From the NCBI GenBank assembly GCA_009779975.1, contig WRAY01000007.1:21471-85470 (forward strand): a stretch of 64,000 nucleotides of DNA, written 5' to 3'. The position numbers and the translations under genes were made by a program. This document shows, in pieces, positions 35,778 through 44,027 of the stretch; positions within the stretch are counted from its first letter, which is position 1; each line of letters begins with the position of its first letter. The stretch is from Bacillota bacterium. Its GTDB lineage: Bacteria > Bacillota > Clostridia > Christensenellales > Pumilibacteraceae. The notes beneath the pieces are model-generated. The model ran no database searches and was not told where the DNA came from. It saw nothing but the letters and a program-made list of their open reading frames with translations.

Positions 35778-37469
35778 CTACATTTCTTTAAAGTAGACTT
35801 TGACATTTTGGATGAGCAGATAAAATCTAATTGCCATGAAGACGGCAGAGAGTCCAAAGACAGTTATCCATGCAAGGTGCGCACCGTCAATTCCATATTG
35901 AAGAGTAAGCAATGTTGAAATTGCGGCGATTAAAAATGACATGACAACGGCAATGATGAGACTTTTTGTTTCGTTGACATTGCTTGTTTCGTGAACTCCG
36001 TCAATGATTTTGAGATATTGCGGATTTGTTATGTCCATCTCGATTGACCAGCAAATGTGGGAAATTGCAAAGAAAAACACACTGAAGAAAATGAGAGCGG
36101 ACATAAGAGGGGGGAGGTAGTTTGCTCTTGCTATTATAGCGGTTGTAAGGATTAGTGACGCCATTGAAAGAGTTGCATTAAGTGACATTTTTGCGGCAAT
36201 GTTTGCCTTGACAGTATCTGGAGTTGTTTTGAGGATATAGACTGCTTTTCCTTCGCTTGAAAAAATTGAAGCCGAACTAACATGCTGAGTTGTGAGTATC
36301 AGTATTAGCAGAAGAAAATTTGTAGTGAGTGCGACAATATCACCAAGGAAACGAGTGTCGAGCGCTCCATAAATTCTGTTTAGCAGAAATATTGAAAAAG
36401 GCAAAAAGAACACACCGATGAGGGTTTGAACAAGTGCTGCAGGGGTTCTGAACCGAAGGAGGAGTTCTTTTTTTAATATTGACAAAAAAGAATTTAGTTT
36501 GATGTTTTTCTTTTGATTTTTCCTCTCTTTTTTGTTGTTTTCTTTGTGGCGTGACACCATCATGAAATATAGGGGACGGACAATAAAAAAAGCAATGACA
36601 AGAAGTATGACACACACTAAGAGTGCAATAAAAAATATTGCGGCACGAGATGAAGATGAAACATCGTGTATGCGGATAGTGTAGCGGCCGACATTGGTCA
36701 AAATACCGCGAGTGCCTGAAACCATCCAAATAAGTAAATCAAATACAATGAAAATTCTTGAAAAACGATATAAAAAAGTTTCAATTGACTCTATATTATT
36801 CTGAAAACTACCAAAAAAATCAAAGTTTTCGGGTATTCTGCCTGCAACTCTAAAGAGCAAAATAATTACAGCGGTTGCAGCTGTTGCGGCAAGAATGTAT
36901 TGAATAACCTTAAAACGCCTCAAAAATAGCGAAACAAAAAGTAATGGTATGGATAAAAGTGCTCCAAACACAACAGGAATAAGTGATGTCAGTAAGAAAA
37001 ATAATGGCAGCATGAGATAGAACTCAGCGGATGCATTATTTGCAATTCCAAAGCCAATAAAAATCGGAACAATAAAAATGAGAGAGCGTTTAAACTCGTT
37101 GATGTAATAGACAATAAGTTTTGATAAAAACACTTGAGAGCGGGGAACGGGGAAAGTTAAAAGTATTTGATTGTCGAATGAAAAATAAAGATTTTTCATC
37201 ATTGAGTAGGTTGTGAAAAGGATAGAAAGAAGCATCATTACCGTAAAAACAAAAGTCAAAGCATTTGGAGCAAGGGGAAGCCCAAAAATACCGTTAATCC
37301 GAATTTGATGCCAAATCAGCCAACACAAAACAGTCAAAACAACAAACGCAAAAACAGGCAGCATTATTTTCAATATTGCTTGCTTTGTGCTTTTCAAAAA
37401 ACTGAAATCCAGTTTTTCTCTTAGTTGCATTGCAACCAGCGTTTTTAAGTTTTTTAAATAAATTCTCAT
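35778..37469 (-). CDS. ABC-2-type exporter permease, module B
   Basis: 563 residues, about 12 membrane helices in two halves, with a Lys/Asn-rich cytoplasmic loop near residue 315. It is a paralogue of the 17938-19554 permease. Matching blocks are TFPVPRSQVFLSKL near residue 105 and SSEGKAVYILKTTPDTVKANI near residue 415. It starts one base after the stop of the ATPase fusion gene, so the two are made together. The substrate is unknown. Confidence 0.86.
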   Translation of the reverse strand: MRIYLKNLKTLVAMQLREKLDFSFLKSTKQAILKIMLPVFAFVVLTVLCWLIWHQIRINGIFGLPLAPNALTFVFTVMMLLSILFTTYSMMKNLYFSFDNQILLTFPVPRSQVFLSKLIVYYINEFKRSLIFIVPIFIGFGIANNASAEFYLMLPLFFLLTSLIPVVFGALLSIPLLFVSLFLRRFKVIQYILAATAATAVIILLFRVAGRIPENFDFFGSFQNNIESIETFLYRFSRIFIVFDLLIWMVSGTRGILTNVGRYTIRIHDVSSSSRAAIFFIALLVCVILLVIAFFIVRPLYFMMVSRHKENNKKERKNQKKNIKLNSFLSILKKELLLRFRTPAALVQTLIGVFFLPFSIFLLNRIYGALDTRFLGDIVALTTNFLLLILILTTQHVSSASIFSSEGKAVYILKTTPDTVKANIAAKMSLNATLSMASLILTTAIIARANYLPPLMSALIFFSVFFFAISHICWSIEMDITNPQYLKIIDGVHETSNVNETKSLIIAVVMSFLIAAISTLLTLQYGIDGAHLAWITVFGLSAVFMAIRFYLLIQNVKVYFKEM

Positions 37470-37470
37470 T

Positions 37471-40023
37471 CTAGTTAATTATCGTTGCAAGTTCAAGTCC
37501 TTCGTTTTCAACTTCTTCTTTGCTTTCAGGCTCTCGGCCGTGCTTTATGACAAACATATAAAAGTGTTCAAGCGATATGCCTAATTTTTCAATCTCTGAA
37601 ATGCGTTTTCCGCCAACAACAATTTTGCCTTTTCTGATGACTGCAACTCTGTCACAAATTCGCTCGGCAACATCCATAATGTGAGAAGAGAAAAAGACGA
37701 TATTTCCTTTGTCTGCATGTTCACGCATTGTTTGCTTGACTTGGAAAATACTATTAGGATCAAGTCCTGTTAAAGGCTCATCAAGTATCCACACTTTCGG
37801 CTCATGAATGAGAGCAGCCATTATGGCTATTTTTTGTTTCATTCCGTGGGAATAAGTTCTCATTTGATTGTCGAATGCGTGTTCCATTTGAAAAATGTTT
37901 AAATAGTGAGTAAGTAATTCGTCTCTTTTTATTTTTTCAATACCATAAAGATCTGCGATATAGTTAATATATTCTCTTCCCGTTAACCTTTCATAAAGAG
38001 CATAGTGATCGGGAACAAAACCAATCCGCTTTTTAGTCTCAACACTTTGCTTTTCAACATCAAATCCGCAAACAAGCATTTGACCGCTTGTCATAGGCTG
38101 CAGGCCGACAAGACTTTTGATAATAGTTGATTTTCCTGCACCATTCGGTCCAAGAAATCCGAAAATTTCGCCCGCATTAACTTCAAGCGAGGCATCTTCG
38201 ACGGCAAAACTTTTGTTTGAACCGTATTTTTTTGAAAAGTTTTTTAATTGCAGCATATCAACTCCTTGTTTGTCAATCGGGTCGCTTAATTTTTTTAAGT
38301 TATATTTTATTTTTAGTGCTATCTCGTCTAATTGTATTCGTTGTTTTCTTTTAAATAATTCCCTTAATCTGTCCCATGCGGCAAAGAAGTATTCATATAA
38401 TAACCACATGATAAGAGCAGCAACAGTAAACACTCCGAAAAATATTAAAAGGTAAACATAACGGAATATCATTAACCTAGGGACATAATAACCATATGCG
38501 TTGTAGTAGCCTGTCAAGTGAATAGTGATGTTAGGATCCATTAATCGACGCCAACTCTCGGGGAAGAAATCAATAATGAAATATCCGTTCAAGAAAAAGA
38601 AGTCTGAACCCGTGTAGGCATTAACAAACATGACGAAAATGAAATAGATGAAGAAGAACACCATTGAATAGAAAAAATGCTTGATGTTCGGGCGTTCAAA
38701 AACACCGAGTGCAACACACAAAAGAGGAAGAAAGAACGCTATATAATGATTTTGCCAATATGAAAAGACTGTGTAGGAAAGAGTATCATAGGCAGCATAG
38801 GTCGGCATAAGATTTGCTAAAAACGCTCCCAGAACATTAATAAAGAAAGTGAAATAAAAAACTTTTTTAAGTCTAAAAGCAAGGCAAATCGGCAAGATAA
38901 ACATCGCTGTGTTGCATAGATGAAGCGGCAAACTTCCCAAAGAAGTCCATCTGTGAAAAGGGAATATAGCGGTGTAGACAATCATTGTTGCAATGCCGAT
39001 AAACAACAAGCAGTATCTGTTAAATTCGCTGTATTCACCTTTTGTGAAAGGAGATATGTAGTCCTTGTCACGAATAGGTTTTTCATTAGATGTGTTTTTT
39101 GCAGGTGTTTTGTTTGTCCGCATATTTTCCAGAGCATTGCTTTCCGGAGTTGAAGCATAAGCAAAAGCAGGAGACAGTGCAAAAGATGGGGAGGGAGTTA
39201 AATTTTGAAAAGAAAAAACATTATGTAATTTTTTGACCCCAAAATAAATACCAAAAGGAATAAGTATTGAAAAATACAAAATTATTCTGTGGGAAAAACT
39301 AAGGTCAATCCCGCCAACTTCGCCCCCAAACCCAAAAAACACATGAAGAAAGTTGTTTGGCATTGTTAAAAAAATGATAACAGGCAGAGTGCAAATAATG
39401 GCAATCCATTCTTTTTTAGCGGAACTTGAGGCGCTAGCGGGTGCAGATGGTATTAAGGGCATGGAATTGTTAGCAACTCTTTTCTTTTTGAGAAAAAATA
39501 CAGTGTGCATTATTGCAATGGACAAAATAAGACCGAGTTCAAGAGAATGCGTAAATATTCGTCCGTTAAAACTATTAAGGGCATACGAGCCTTCAATCAT
39601 GACAGAACTAAGCGGCATTGCTGCTGCTGAAAAGAGTGAAATTGGCAAGAAAATAAAAACAATAGCACGAGAGATGAAAGGAATATTGAAAAAAGCACTA
39701 AGAACGAGAATGACAAAAGATGCGGTGTTAAGCCAAAGAAATAGCATTCCCATTGCGGCTCCGAACATCCCTATTGAAAAAGGCAGTTCAGAAATAATAT
39801 TTTCATTAAGGCGTCTGTGTTCTCCAAAATCGAAAAGCCTGAGTCCAAAAACATCCATATATGCATTTTGCCCCCAAACATATCTTGTCGTAAAAGCCGC
39901 AATTGCAAGTAAAATGACAACAAAATAAAAAATCTGCTTCTGTTTTTTCTTTTTCAACAAAAGGTAAGTGCCGGCAATGACAACTGGTAATAAAAATATG
40001 AGTGGAAGATATAGTCCGAGCAT
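37471..40023 (-). CDS. Fusion of a YwaF/TMEM164-like membrane protein and an ABC ATPase, module B
   Basis: 850 residues. The first 590 or so hold about 14 membrane helices. The second half of this part has the YwaF/TMEM164 marks SLPLHLCNTAMFILPICLAF and GSDFFFLNGYF. The first half, with ELPFSIGMFGAAMGM, looks like a diverged copy. A linker leads into a complete ABC ATPase from about residue 610: Walker A GPNGAGKST, signature YSHGMKQK, Walker B VWILDEPLTGLDP, switch SSHIMD. ABC exporters of this kind normally have a separate ATPase, as in module A. The ORF is continuous, with no sign of a frameshift. An internal ATG just before LQLKNFSKKY could also yield a free ATPase. Confidence 0.85.
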   Translation of the reverse strand: MLGLYLPLIFLLPVVIAGTYLLLKKKKQKQIFYFVVILLAIAAFTTRYVWGQNAYMDVFGLRLFDFGEHRRLNENIISELPFSIGMFGAAMGMLFLWLNTASFVILVLSAFFNIPFISRAIVFIFLPISLFSAAAMPLSSVMIEGSYALNSFNGRIFTHSLELGLILSIAIMHTVFFLKKKRVANNSMPLIPSAPASASSSAKKEWIAIICTLPVIIFLTMPNNFLHVFFGFGGEVGGIDLSFSHRIILYFSILIPFGIYFGVKKLHNVFSFQNLTPSPSFALSPAFAYASTPESNALENMRTNKTPAKNTSNEKPIRDKDYISPFTKGEYSEFNRYCLLFIGIATMIVYTAIFPFHRWTSLGSLPLHLCNTAMFILPICLAFRLKKVFYFTFFINVLGAFLANLMPTYAAYDTLSYTVFSYWQNHYIAFFLPLLCVALGVFERPNIKHFFYSMVFFFIYFIFVMFVNAYTGSDFFFLNGYFIIDFFPESWRRLMDPNITIHLTGYYNAYGYYVPRLMIFRYVYLLIFFGVFTVAALIMWLLYEYFFAAWDRLRELFKRKQRIQLDEIALKIKYNLKKLSDPIDKQGVDMLQLKNFSKKYGSNKSFAVEDASLEVNAGEIFGFLGPNGAGKSTIIKSLVGLQPMTSGQMLVCGFDVEKQSVETKKRIGFVPDHYALYERLTGREYINYIADLYGIEKIKRDELLTHYLNIFQMEHAFDNQMRTYSHGMKQKIAIMAALIHEPKVWILDEPLTGLDPNSIFQVKQTMREHADKGNIVFFSSHIMDVAERICDRVAVIRKGKIVVGGKRISEIEKLGISLEHFYMFVIKHGREPESKEEVENEGLELATIIN

Positions 40024-40237
40024 ATTTTTTAGGTTAATTTGTGATTAAATGAAAAAACATCTAATCAACCTGCATATTGATTATAAATTAGTATATCACA
40101 CTTAAAATACTTCAACAAGCAATGAGATTAGATTATTACTAGTTTTTGTGTTTTTGTCCTGTTTTTTGACAAAAATCACATATCAATTACCATATAATGT
40201 CAGCAATTCAGTCATTTTAGACAAGTTCTTTAATTTT

Positions 40238-40372
40238 CTACAAATCATCGGCATCTTGAGTGACTTTTTCATATTTTGAACTGCTGGTTCCGGTATATGA
40301 GCCATTTGGGTCAAAATCGCTTTTGAAAAGTGTTTTTAACTCTTCATAAGTGAAAATTTTACCATTACTCAT
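40238..40372 (-). CDS. Small hypothetical protein (44 residues)
   Basis: From the ATG at 40372: MSNGKIFTYEELKTLFKSD, then PNGSYTGTSSSKYEKVTQ and the acidic end DADDL. The polar, well-balanced composition and compact N-terminal helix look like a real small protein rather than chance. The Shine-Dalgarno site is weak. It lies 27 bases from, and divergent to, the -35 box of the next gene. No function is assigned. Confidence 0.5.
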   Translation of the reverse strand: MSNGKIFTYEELKTLFKSDFDPNGSYTGTSSSKYEKVTQDADDL

Positions 40373-40417
40373 TAAATTTTTTTTCTTTTTTCTCATGTAA
40401 ATAGTGTCTACTATTCC

Positions 40418-40446
40418 TTGCAAAAGTATGTGTGATGTGATATAAT
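40418..40446 (+). promoter_or_regulatory. Strong sigma-A promoter giving a leaderless mRNA
   Basis: -35 TTGCAA (40418-40423), 17-base spacer, -10 TATAAT (40441-40446). The ATG at 40453 starts seven bases after the -10 box, so transcription would begin at or next to the start codon. Confidence 0.75.
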
Positions 40447-40452
40447 GTATTC

Positions 40453-40974
40453 ATGGAAGACAAACTGGAAGACGAAATTGAACAAATAGCAGAGAATACC
40501 GTCACACCTGTAGGAGGCGGCACTATTGTTACTTTGTCAGGCGATGAGCAGATTTCAGAGGATGGTGTTCTTGCTGTTTCGAAAACAGAAGAACCGACTT
40601 TGGTCGAAACTGAACCTAACAAAATTGAGACAAGCGAGGAAACAACAAAACTCAGCAAAACAAGAAGAATAGTTGCATATGTCGGATTGGTGTTTGTTGT
40701 AATATTCACAGTTTTTTTAATTGTATTTTTTACTGATTTTACTCGTTGGAACGGAGGAGTCGGCTACATTGTTCTAGTGAGCGGTCTTATTAGTATCGCA
40801 TGTTTTTTCATGTCAAAGTCATGGACAAAAAAACTAGACCACCAATTAGCGCTGGATGACCTAAAAGAAAAAGACGGAGTTCCGTTAGAAGACGGCGAAG
40901 ATATTGAAACGGAGATTAATAAGAACGCAGAAGAAGAAGTTGAGAAAGAAAAAGATGAAGAGAGTGATAATTAA
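40453..40974 (+). CDS. Hypothetical membrane protein with acidic tails
   Basis: 173 residues: an acidic N-terminal region of about 65 residues, two membrane helices (IVAYVGLVFVVIFTVFLIVFF and YIVLVSGLISIACFFM), and a very acidic C-terminal tail. No family is recognised. The gene has an excellent promoter but no leader and no Shine-Dalgarno site. It ends in a palindrome that can serve as terminator. Confidence 0.75.
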   Translation: MEDKLEDEIEQIAENTVTPVGGGTIVTLSGDEQISEDGVLAVSKTEEPTLVETEPNKIETSEETTKLSKTRRIVAYVGLVFVVIFTVFLIVFFTDFTRWNGGVGYIVLVSGLISIACFFMSKSWTKKLDHQLALDDLKEKDGVPLEDGEDIETEINKNAEEEVEKEKDEESDN

Positions 40975-41042
40975 ATTACAAATTACAGTTTACAAATAAT
41001 GATTAATTAGTTTGACCTTATTTGTAAACTGTAATTTGTAAT
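40975..41042. repeat. Perfect 25-bp inverted repeat between convergent genes
   Basis: Arms 40975-40999 and 41018-41042 are exact reverse complements; the left arm starts ATTACAAATTACAGTTTACA. Same family as the element at 22005-22086. It probably acts as a terminator for both flanking genes. Confidence 0.93.
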
Positions 41043-41051
41043 TTGCTATTT

Positions 41052-41846
41052 TCACTTTTTACTTTTCGCTCTATTGACAACATCTATCTTAGACGCTATC
41101 CCAAGCACTATGCAAAGACTTGCAAATATGATATAGTAAATAGAGTGGGGCATGAAAAAACTTGAAATCATTAAAACAAATGCAACAAAAAAATATCGTC
41201 TTGCATTTTTAGGGCGAAGTGCTAGGGAGAAAAAGTATTTAAAACCTGTCATACGAGGCTTTTTGAGAACTATTTGTTTTTCCGGCATGTCGCCTAACCA
41301 CTTCAAAAGAGAGAAAACTTTTTCGCCGTCAAGCACTTCAATATCAGGTTCAGGCAATAATTTTTTCAGCGCTTCAGCCTCATCGCCAAGTCCGTCAACA
41401 CTTAGCAGTAATATTTTTTTTGCTTTGCCTCGTGCGTTTTTGTAGAAATTTCCAAGAGTCACAGCATCCATCTCACCGGGAACAAAGTGAAGAAAAATAG
41501 CAGTATTTTGAATTTTTAAAAAACCGTTTTCCTTGTCATCCTCGACTGTTTCATATTTTTTTTTGAAGGCGTCGAGAAAAAAACTCTTTGTGAATTCTTC
41601 GTCATTATATATAAATTGTGTCAATATTTCCTTCACTTCATCATTATTATTAAGTGTTTTATCACGGCGGTTTTTTTGAAAGACCATAATAAGAGCAGTG
41701 ATTGAAATCGCACAAGTTATCCCTGCAATAAGCATAACTCCTAGTTCACGAGTGAAATATCCAACAAATGCAATAGAAAAAAAACAAGCGACTACAAATG
41801 TCAGCACCCCGTCAATAATCAGAACAATCCGTCTTTTTGTGTTCAT
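41052..41846 (-). CDS. Hypothetical membrane protein with a soluble middle domain
   Basis: 264 residues from the ATG at 41846. Two membrane helices at the N-terminus (residues about 8-55) and two at the C-terminus (about 210-255) enclose a domain of about 130 residues. That domain is alpha/beta in character and carries FLKIQNTAIFLHFVPGEMDAV and KKILLLSVDGLGDEAEALKKL. The layout suggests a membrane-tethered nuclease-like or nucleotide-binding fold, but no catalytic motif is clear. It diverges from tsaC with only 30 bases between starts, so the two probably share a control region. Confidence 0.75.
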   Translation of the reverse strand: MNTKRRIVLIIDGVLTFVVACFFSIAFVGYFTRELGVMLIAGITCAISITALIMVFQKNRRDKTLNNNDEVKEILTQFIYNDEEFTKSFFLDAFKKKYETVEDDKENGFLKIQNTAIFLHFVPGEMDAVTLGNFYKNARGKAKKILLLSVDGLGDEAEALKKLLPEPDIEVLDGEKVFSLLKWLGDMPEKQIVLKKPRMTGFKYFFSLALRPKNARRYFFVAFVLMISSFFMPHSIYYIIFASLCIVLGIASKIDVVNRAKSKK

Positions 41847-41876
41847 ATCTTCAATAATTATTGACAACTATTAATT

Positions 41877-42812
41877 ATGTCAAACATACTTTCACCAACA
41901 CCACACAATATTCAACTTTGTGCAAACGCCATAAAAAACGGCGAGGTTGTCGCATTCTGCACCGAGACGGTCTATGGTCTCGGGGCTGATGCTTTTAGCA
42001 TTGATGCAGTCAAAAAAATCTTTTCATTAAAAGGAAGAGAAGAGGACAATCCTTTGATTGTCCATATTTCTGATATTTCACAAGTCCATGAACTGGCAAG
42101 AGAAGTTCCTGACAGGGCGCTGAAATTAATGCAAAAACTAATGCCCGGACCTATCAGCATTGTTTTAAAGAAATCTAAAAAAGTGCCCGGTATTGTGACT
42201 GCAGGACTTGATACTGTTGCAATAAGAATGCCGAGAAATGCAAGTGCGCTTGAATTAATCAAACATTCAGGAATTCCAATCGCCGCACCGTCTGCCAACA
42301 TTTCAGGAACGCCAAGTCCGACAATTGCTCAGCATGTGGAAAATGATTTTAAAAACAAACTTCAATTTGTCCTTGACGGCGGTCAGTGTGAAATAGGAAT
42401 TGAGAGTTCTGTTATTGATTTATCGGGTAGTATGCCACGCATACTTCGTGAAGGAAAAGTGACGAAAGAGGAGATTGAGGCAGTTTTGGGAGAAAAAGTC
42501 GAAGTTTTGACAAATAGTAATAAACCTCTAAGTCCCGGAATGAAATACAAACACTATGCTCCAAAAGCACAAGTCATCTTCATAGAACATGGAGGCTATC
42601 CGATTTTGCCTGTTGGATTAAGAGGAAAAAAGGTGAAAATCATCTCAATGAAAAATTGCATCAGCACAGATGAATACGCAAAAAATCTCTTTTTAAATTT
42701 TAGAAAAGCCGATGATGAGGGATATGAAGTGATAGTCTGTGAATTGGCAAGAGATGCGGGAATCGGAAGGGCAATCAACAACAGGATACGCAAAGCAAGT
42801 TCAAAAATGTAA
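41877..42812 (+). CDS. tsaC: L-threonylcarbamoyladenylate synthase
   Basis: 311 residues, the long (Sua5/YwlC) form with a C-terminal Sua5 domain. It uses threonine, bicarbonate and ATP to make the intermediate for t6A in tRNAs that read ANN codons. Motifs: FCTETVYGLGADAF, IFSLKGREEDNPLIVH, MPGPISIVLKKSKKVP, IAAPSANISGTPSPT and the linker LSPGMKYKHYAPKA. No Shine-Dalgarno site is seen. A phosphatase and rpiB follow in the same direction, as ywlC, ywlE and rpiB do in Bacilli. Confidence 0.95.
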   Translation: MSNILSPTPHNIQLCANAIKNGEVVAFCTETVYGLGADAFSIDAVKKIFSLKGREEDNPLIVHISDISQVHELAREVPDRALKLMQKLMPGPISIVLKKSKKVPGIVTAGLDTVAIRMPRNASALELIKHSGIPIAAPSANISGTPSPTIAQHVENDFKNKLQFVLDGGQCEIGIESSVIDLSGSMPRILREGKVTKEEIEAVLGEKVEVLTNSNKPLSPGMKYKHYAPKAQVIFIEHGGYPILPVGLRGKKVKIISMKNCISTDEYAKNLFLNFRKADDEGYEVIVCELARDAGIGRAINNRIRKASSKM

Positions 42813-42840
42813 GGGTGGCATAGACCGTCCGCACAATATT
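42813..42840 (+). repeat. REP-like fragment before the phosphatase gene
   Basis: GGGTGGCATAGACCGTCCGC followed by ACAATATT. It has the GTCCGCACAAT end of the TAGGGG family. It fills the whole gap between tsaC and the next ATG. Confidence 0.55.
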
Positions 42841-43320
42841 ATGAAAAAAAACACAACAAAACCAAAAATCATAAAAAAAAATATTCTGTTTGTATGCACA
42901 GGTAATTCTTGTCGTTCTCCAATGGCAGAATACATATTGCGTGTGATGTTGAAAGAAAAAGAACTTGACAAAACTTTCAGCACTTCATCATGCGGAACAG
43001 ACGCAGAAGCGGGCGGTGACATGAGCGAAAATGCAAAACACGCTCTAAAAACGCTCAATATCCCGAGAAGGAAACATAAGTCTCGCCAGGTAACAGATGC
43101 CCTGCTAAAAAAAGCACATCTTGTAATTTGTATGACAAACCGCCACAAAGAGACAATAATGAATGCGAAAATTTGTGAAAAGTGCTTTAGTATGTCAGAC
43201 ATATCTGAACTTGGTGATGTTGCCGACCCGTATATGCAAGACAAAGAAGTCTACTTAAAAACTGCTCAATCACTGCAATATTCGCTAAAAGAATTATTGG
43301 AGTTCATAGAAAAATTATAA
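42841..43320 (+). CDS. Low-molecular-weight protein phosphatase (YwlE-like)
   Basis: 159 residues. The P-loop CTGNSCRSPMAEYIL carries the catalytic Cys and Arg, and VADPYMQ near the end gives the general acid Asp. Family members remove phosphate from Tyr or, in the YwlE branch, from protein Arg. In YwlE the residue after CTGN is a Thr that favours phosphoarginine; here it is Ser, so the choice is open. The tsaC-ywlE-rpiB order favours YwlE. The start 42841 follows a repeat fragment and has no Shine-Dalgarno site. Confidence 0.88.
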   Translation: MKKNTTKPKIIKKNILFVCTGNSCRSPMAEYILRVMLKEKELDKTFSTSSCGTDAEAGGDMSENAKHALKTLNIPRRKHKSRQVTDALLKKAHLVICMTNRHKETIMNAKICEKCFSMSDISELGDVADPYMQDKEVYLKTAQSLQYSLKELLEFIEKL

Positions 43321-43340
43321 ATGGTTGAGACCATAAGGAG
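43321..43340 (+). promoter_or_regulatory. Hairpin plus Shine-Dalgarno site for rpiB
   Basis: ATGGT-TGAG-ACCAT (43321-43334) is followed immediately by AAGGAG (43335-43340), ten bases before the rpiB ATG. The hairpin starts at the first base after the phosphatase stop codon. Confidence 0.6.
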
Positions 43341-43350
43341 AAAAGAAATT

Positions 43351-43791
43351 ATGAAAATAGCGCTAGCATCTGACCATGCAGCAGTTAACTTGCGTGAAAA
43401 AATCAACGAACATTTAAAATCAAAAGGTGCTGTAACAAACGACTTTGGGGCATTCGGCACAACACCTGTCGATTATCCTGACTATGCCGTAAAAGCGTGT
43501 GAAAGCGTGCAAAAAGGAGAAAACAGCCTTGCAATACTTGTTTGCGGAACAGGCATAGGTATGAGCATGACGGCAAACAAAATGAAAGGAATTCGTGCAG
43601 CAGTTTGCTCGGACACATTTTCAGCAAAGGCAACGAGACTCCATAACGACGCAAATGTTCTTTGTATCGGCGAAAGAGTTGTGGGATTAGGGCTTGCCCT
43701 AGAAATTGTTGATGCGTTTGTTTTGACACAATTTTCAAATGAAGAAAGACACCAAAAACGCATTGATAAGATAATTAACTTGGAAAAATAA
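43351..43791 (+). CDS. rpiB: Ribose-5-phosphate isomerase B
   Basis: 146 residues, full length. It interconverts ribose 5-phosphate and ribulose 5-phosphate. Marks: IALASDHAAVNLREKI at the start, the active-site Cys in ILVCGTGIGMSMTANK, and LHNDANVLCIGERVVG. The related galactose isomerase LacAB is less likely, given the single gene and the tsaC-phosphatase neighbours. AAGGAG precedes the ATG at 43351. Confidence 0.94.
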   Translation: MKIALASDHAAVNLREKINEHLKSKGAVTNDFGAFGTTPVDYPDYAVKACESVQKGENSLAILVCGTGIGMSMTANKMKGIRAAVCSDTFSAKATRLHNDANVLCIGERVVGLGLALEIVDAFVLTQFSNEERHQKRIDKIINLEK

Positions 43792-43796
43792 CTAAT

Positions 43797-43824
43797 ATGA
43801 GATGGTCAGACCGTCACTACAATT
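43797..43824 (+). repeat. REP-like fragment after rpiB
   Basis: ATGAGATGGTCAGACCGTCA followed by CTACAATT. It resembles the fragment at 42813 (GGTGGCATAGACCGTCCGCACAAT), so rpiB and the phosphatase are flanked by related units. Confidence 0.5.
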
Positions 43825-43989
43825 ATTTTTTATATAAACAACAGTTTTTAAGACAAGATGATAAAACACTGCAGGAACGACTATTAACACCCACACCTTA
43901 ATAATAAAAAACACTTGATTAGTATTTTTTGATGTTCTTGACGGTGAGTGCTGATAATTATCAAAACTTGACACAAGCATTGAAAATGC

Positions 43990-44018
43990 TTGACAAATGA
44001 GGAATAGAGGGATAATAT
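43990..44018 (+). promoter_or_regulatory. Sigma-A promoter close to the start codon of the following gene
   Basis: -35 TTGACA (43990-43995), 17-base spacer, -10 TAATAT (44013-44018). The ATG at 44028 is ten bases after the -10 box, so the mRNA would have almost no leader. Confidence 0.65.
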
Positions 44019-44027
44019 AGAGTTATT

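Noticed and set aside
43825..43985. Riboswitch or small RNA in the gap after rpiB
   Set aside because: Apart from the REP-like fragment and the promoter, no stable conserved fold or terminator could be made out.
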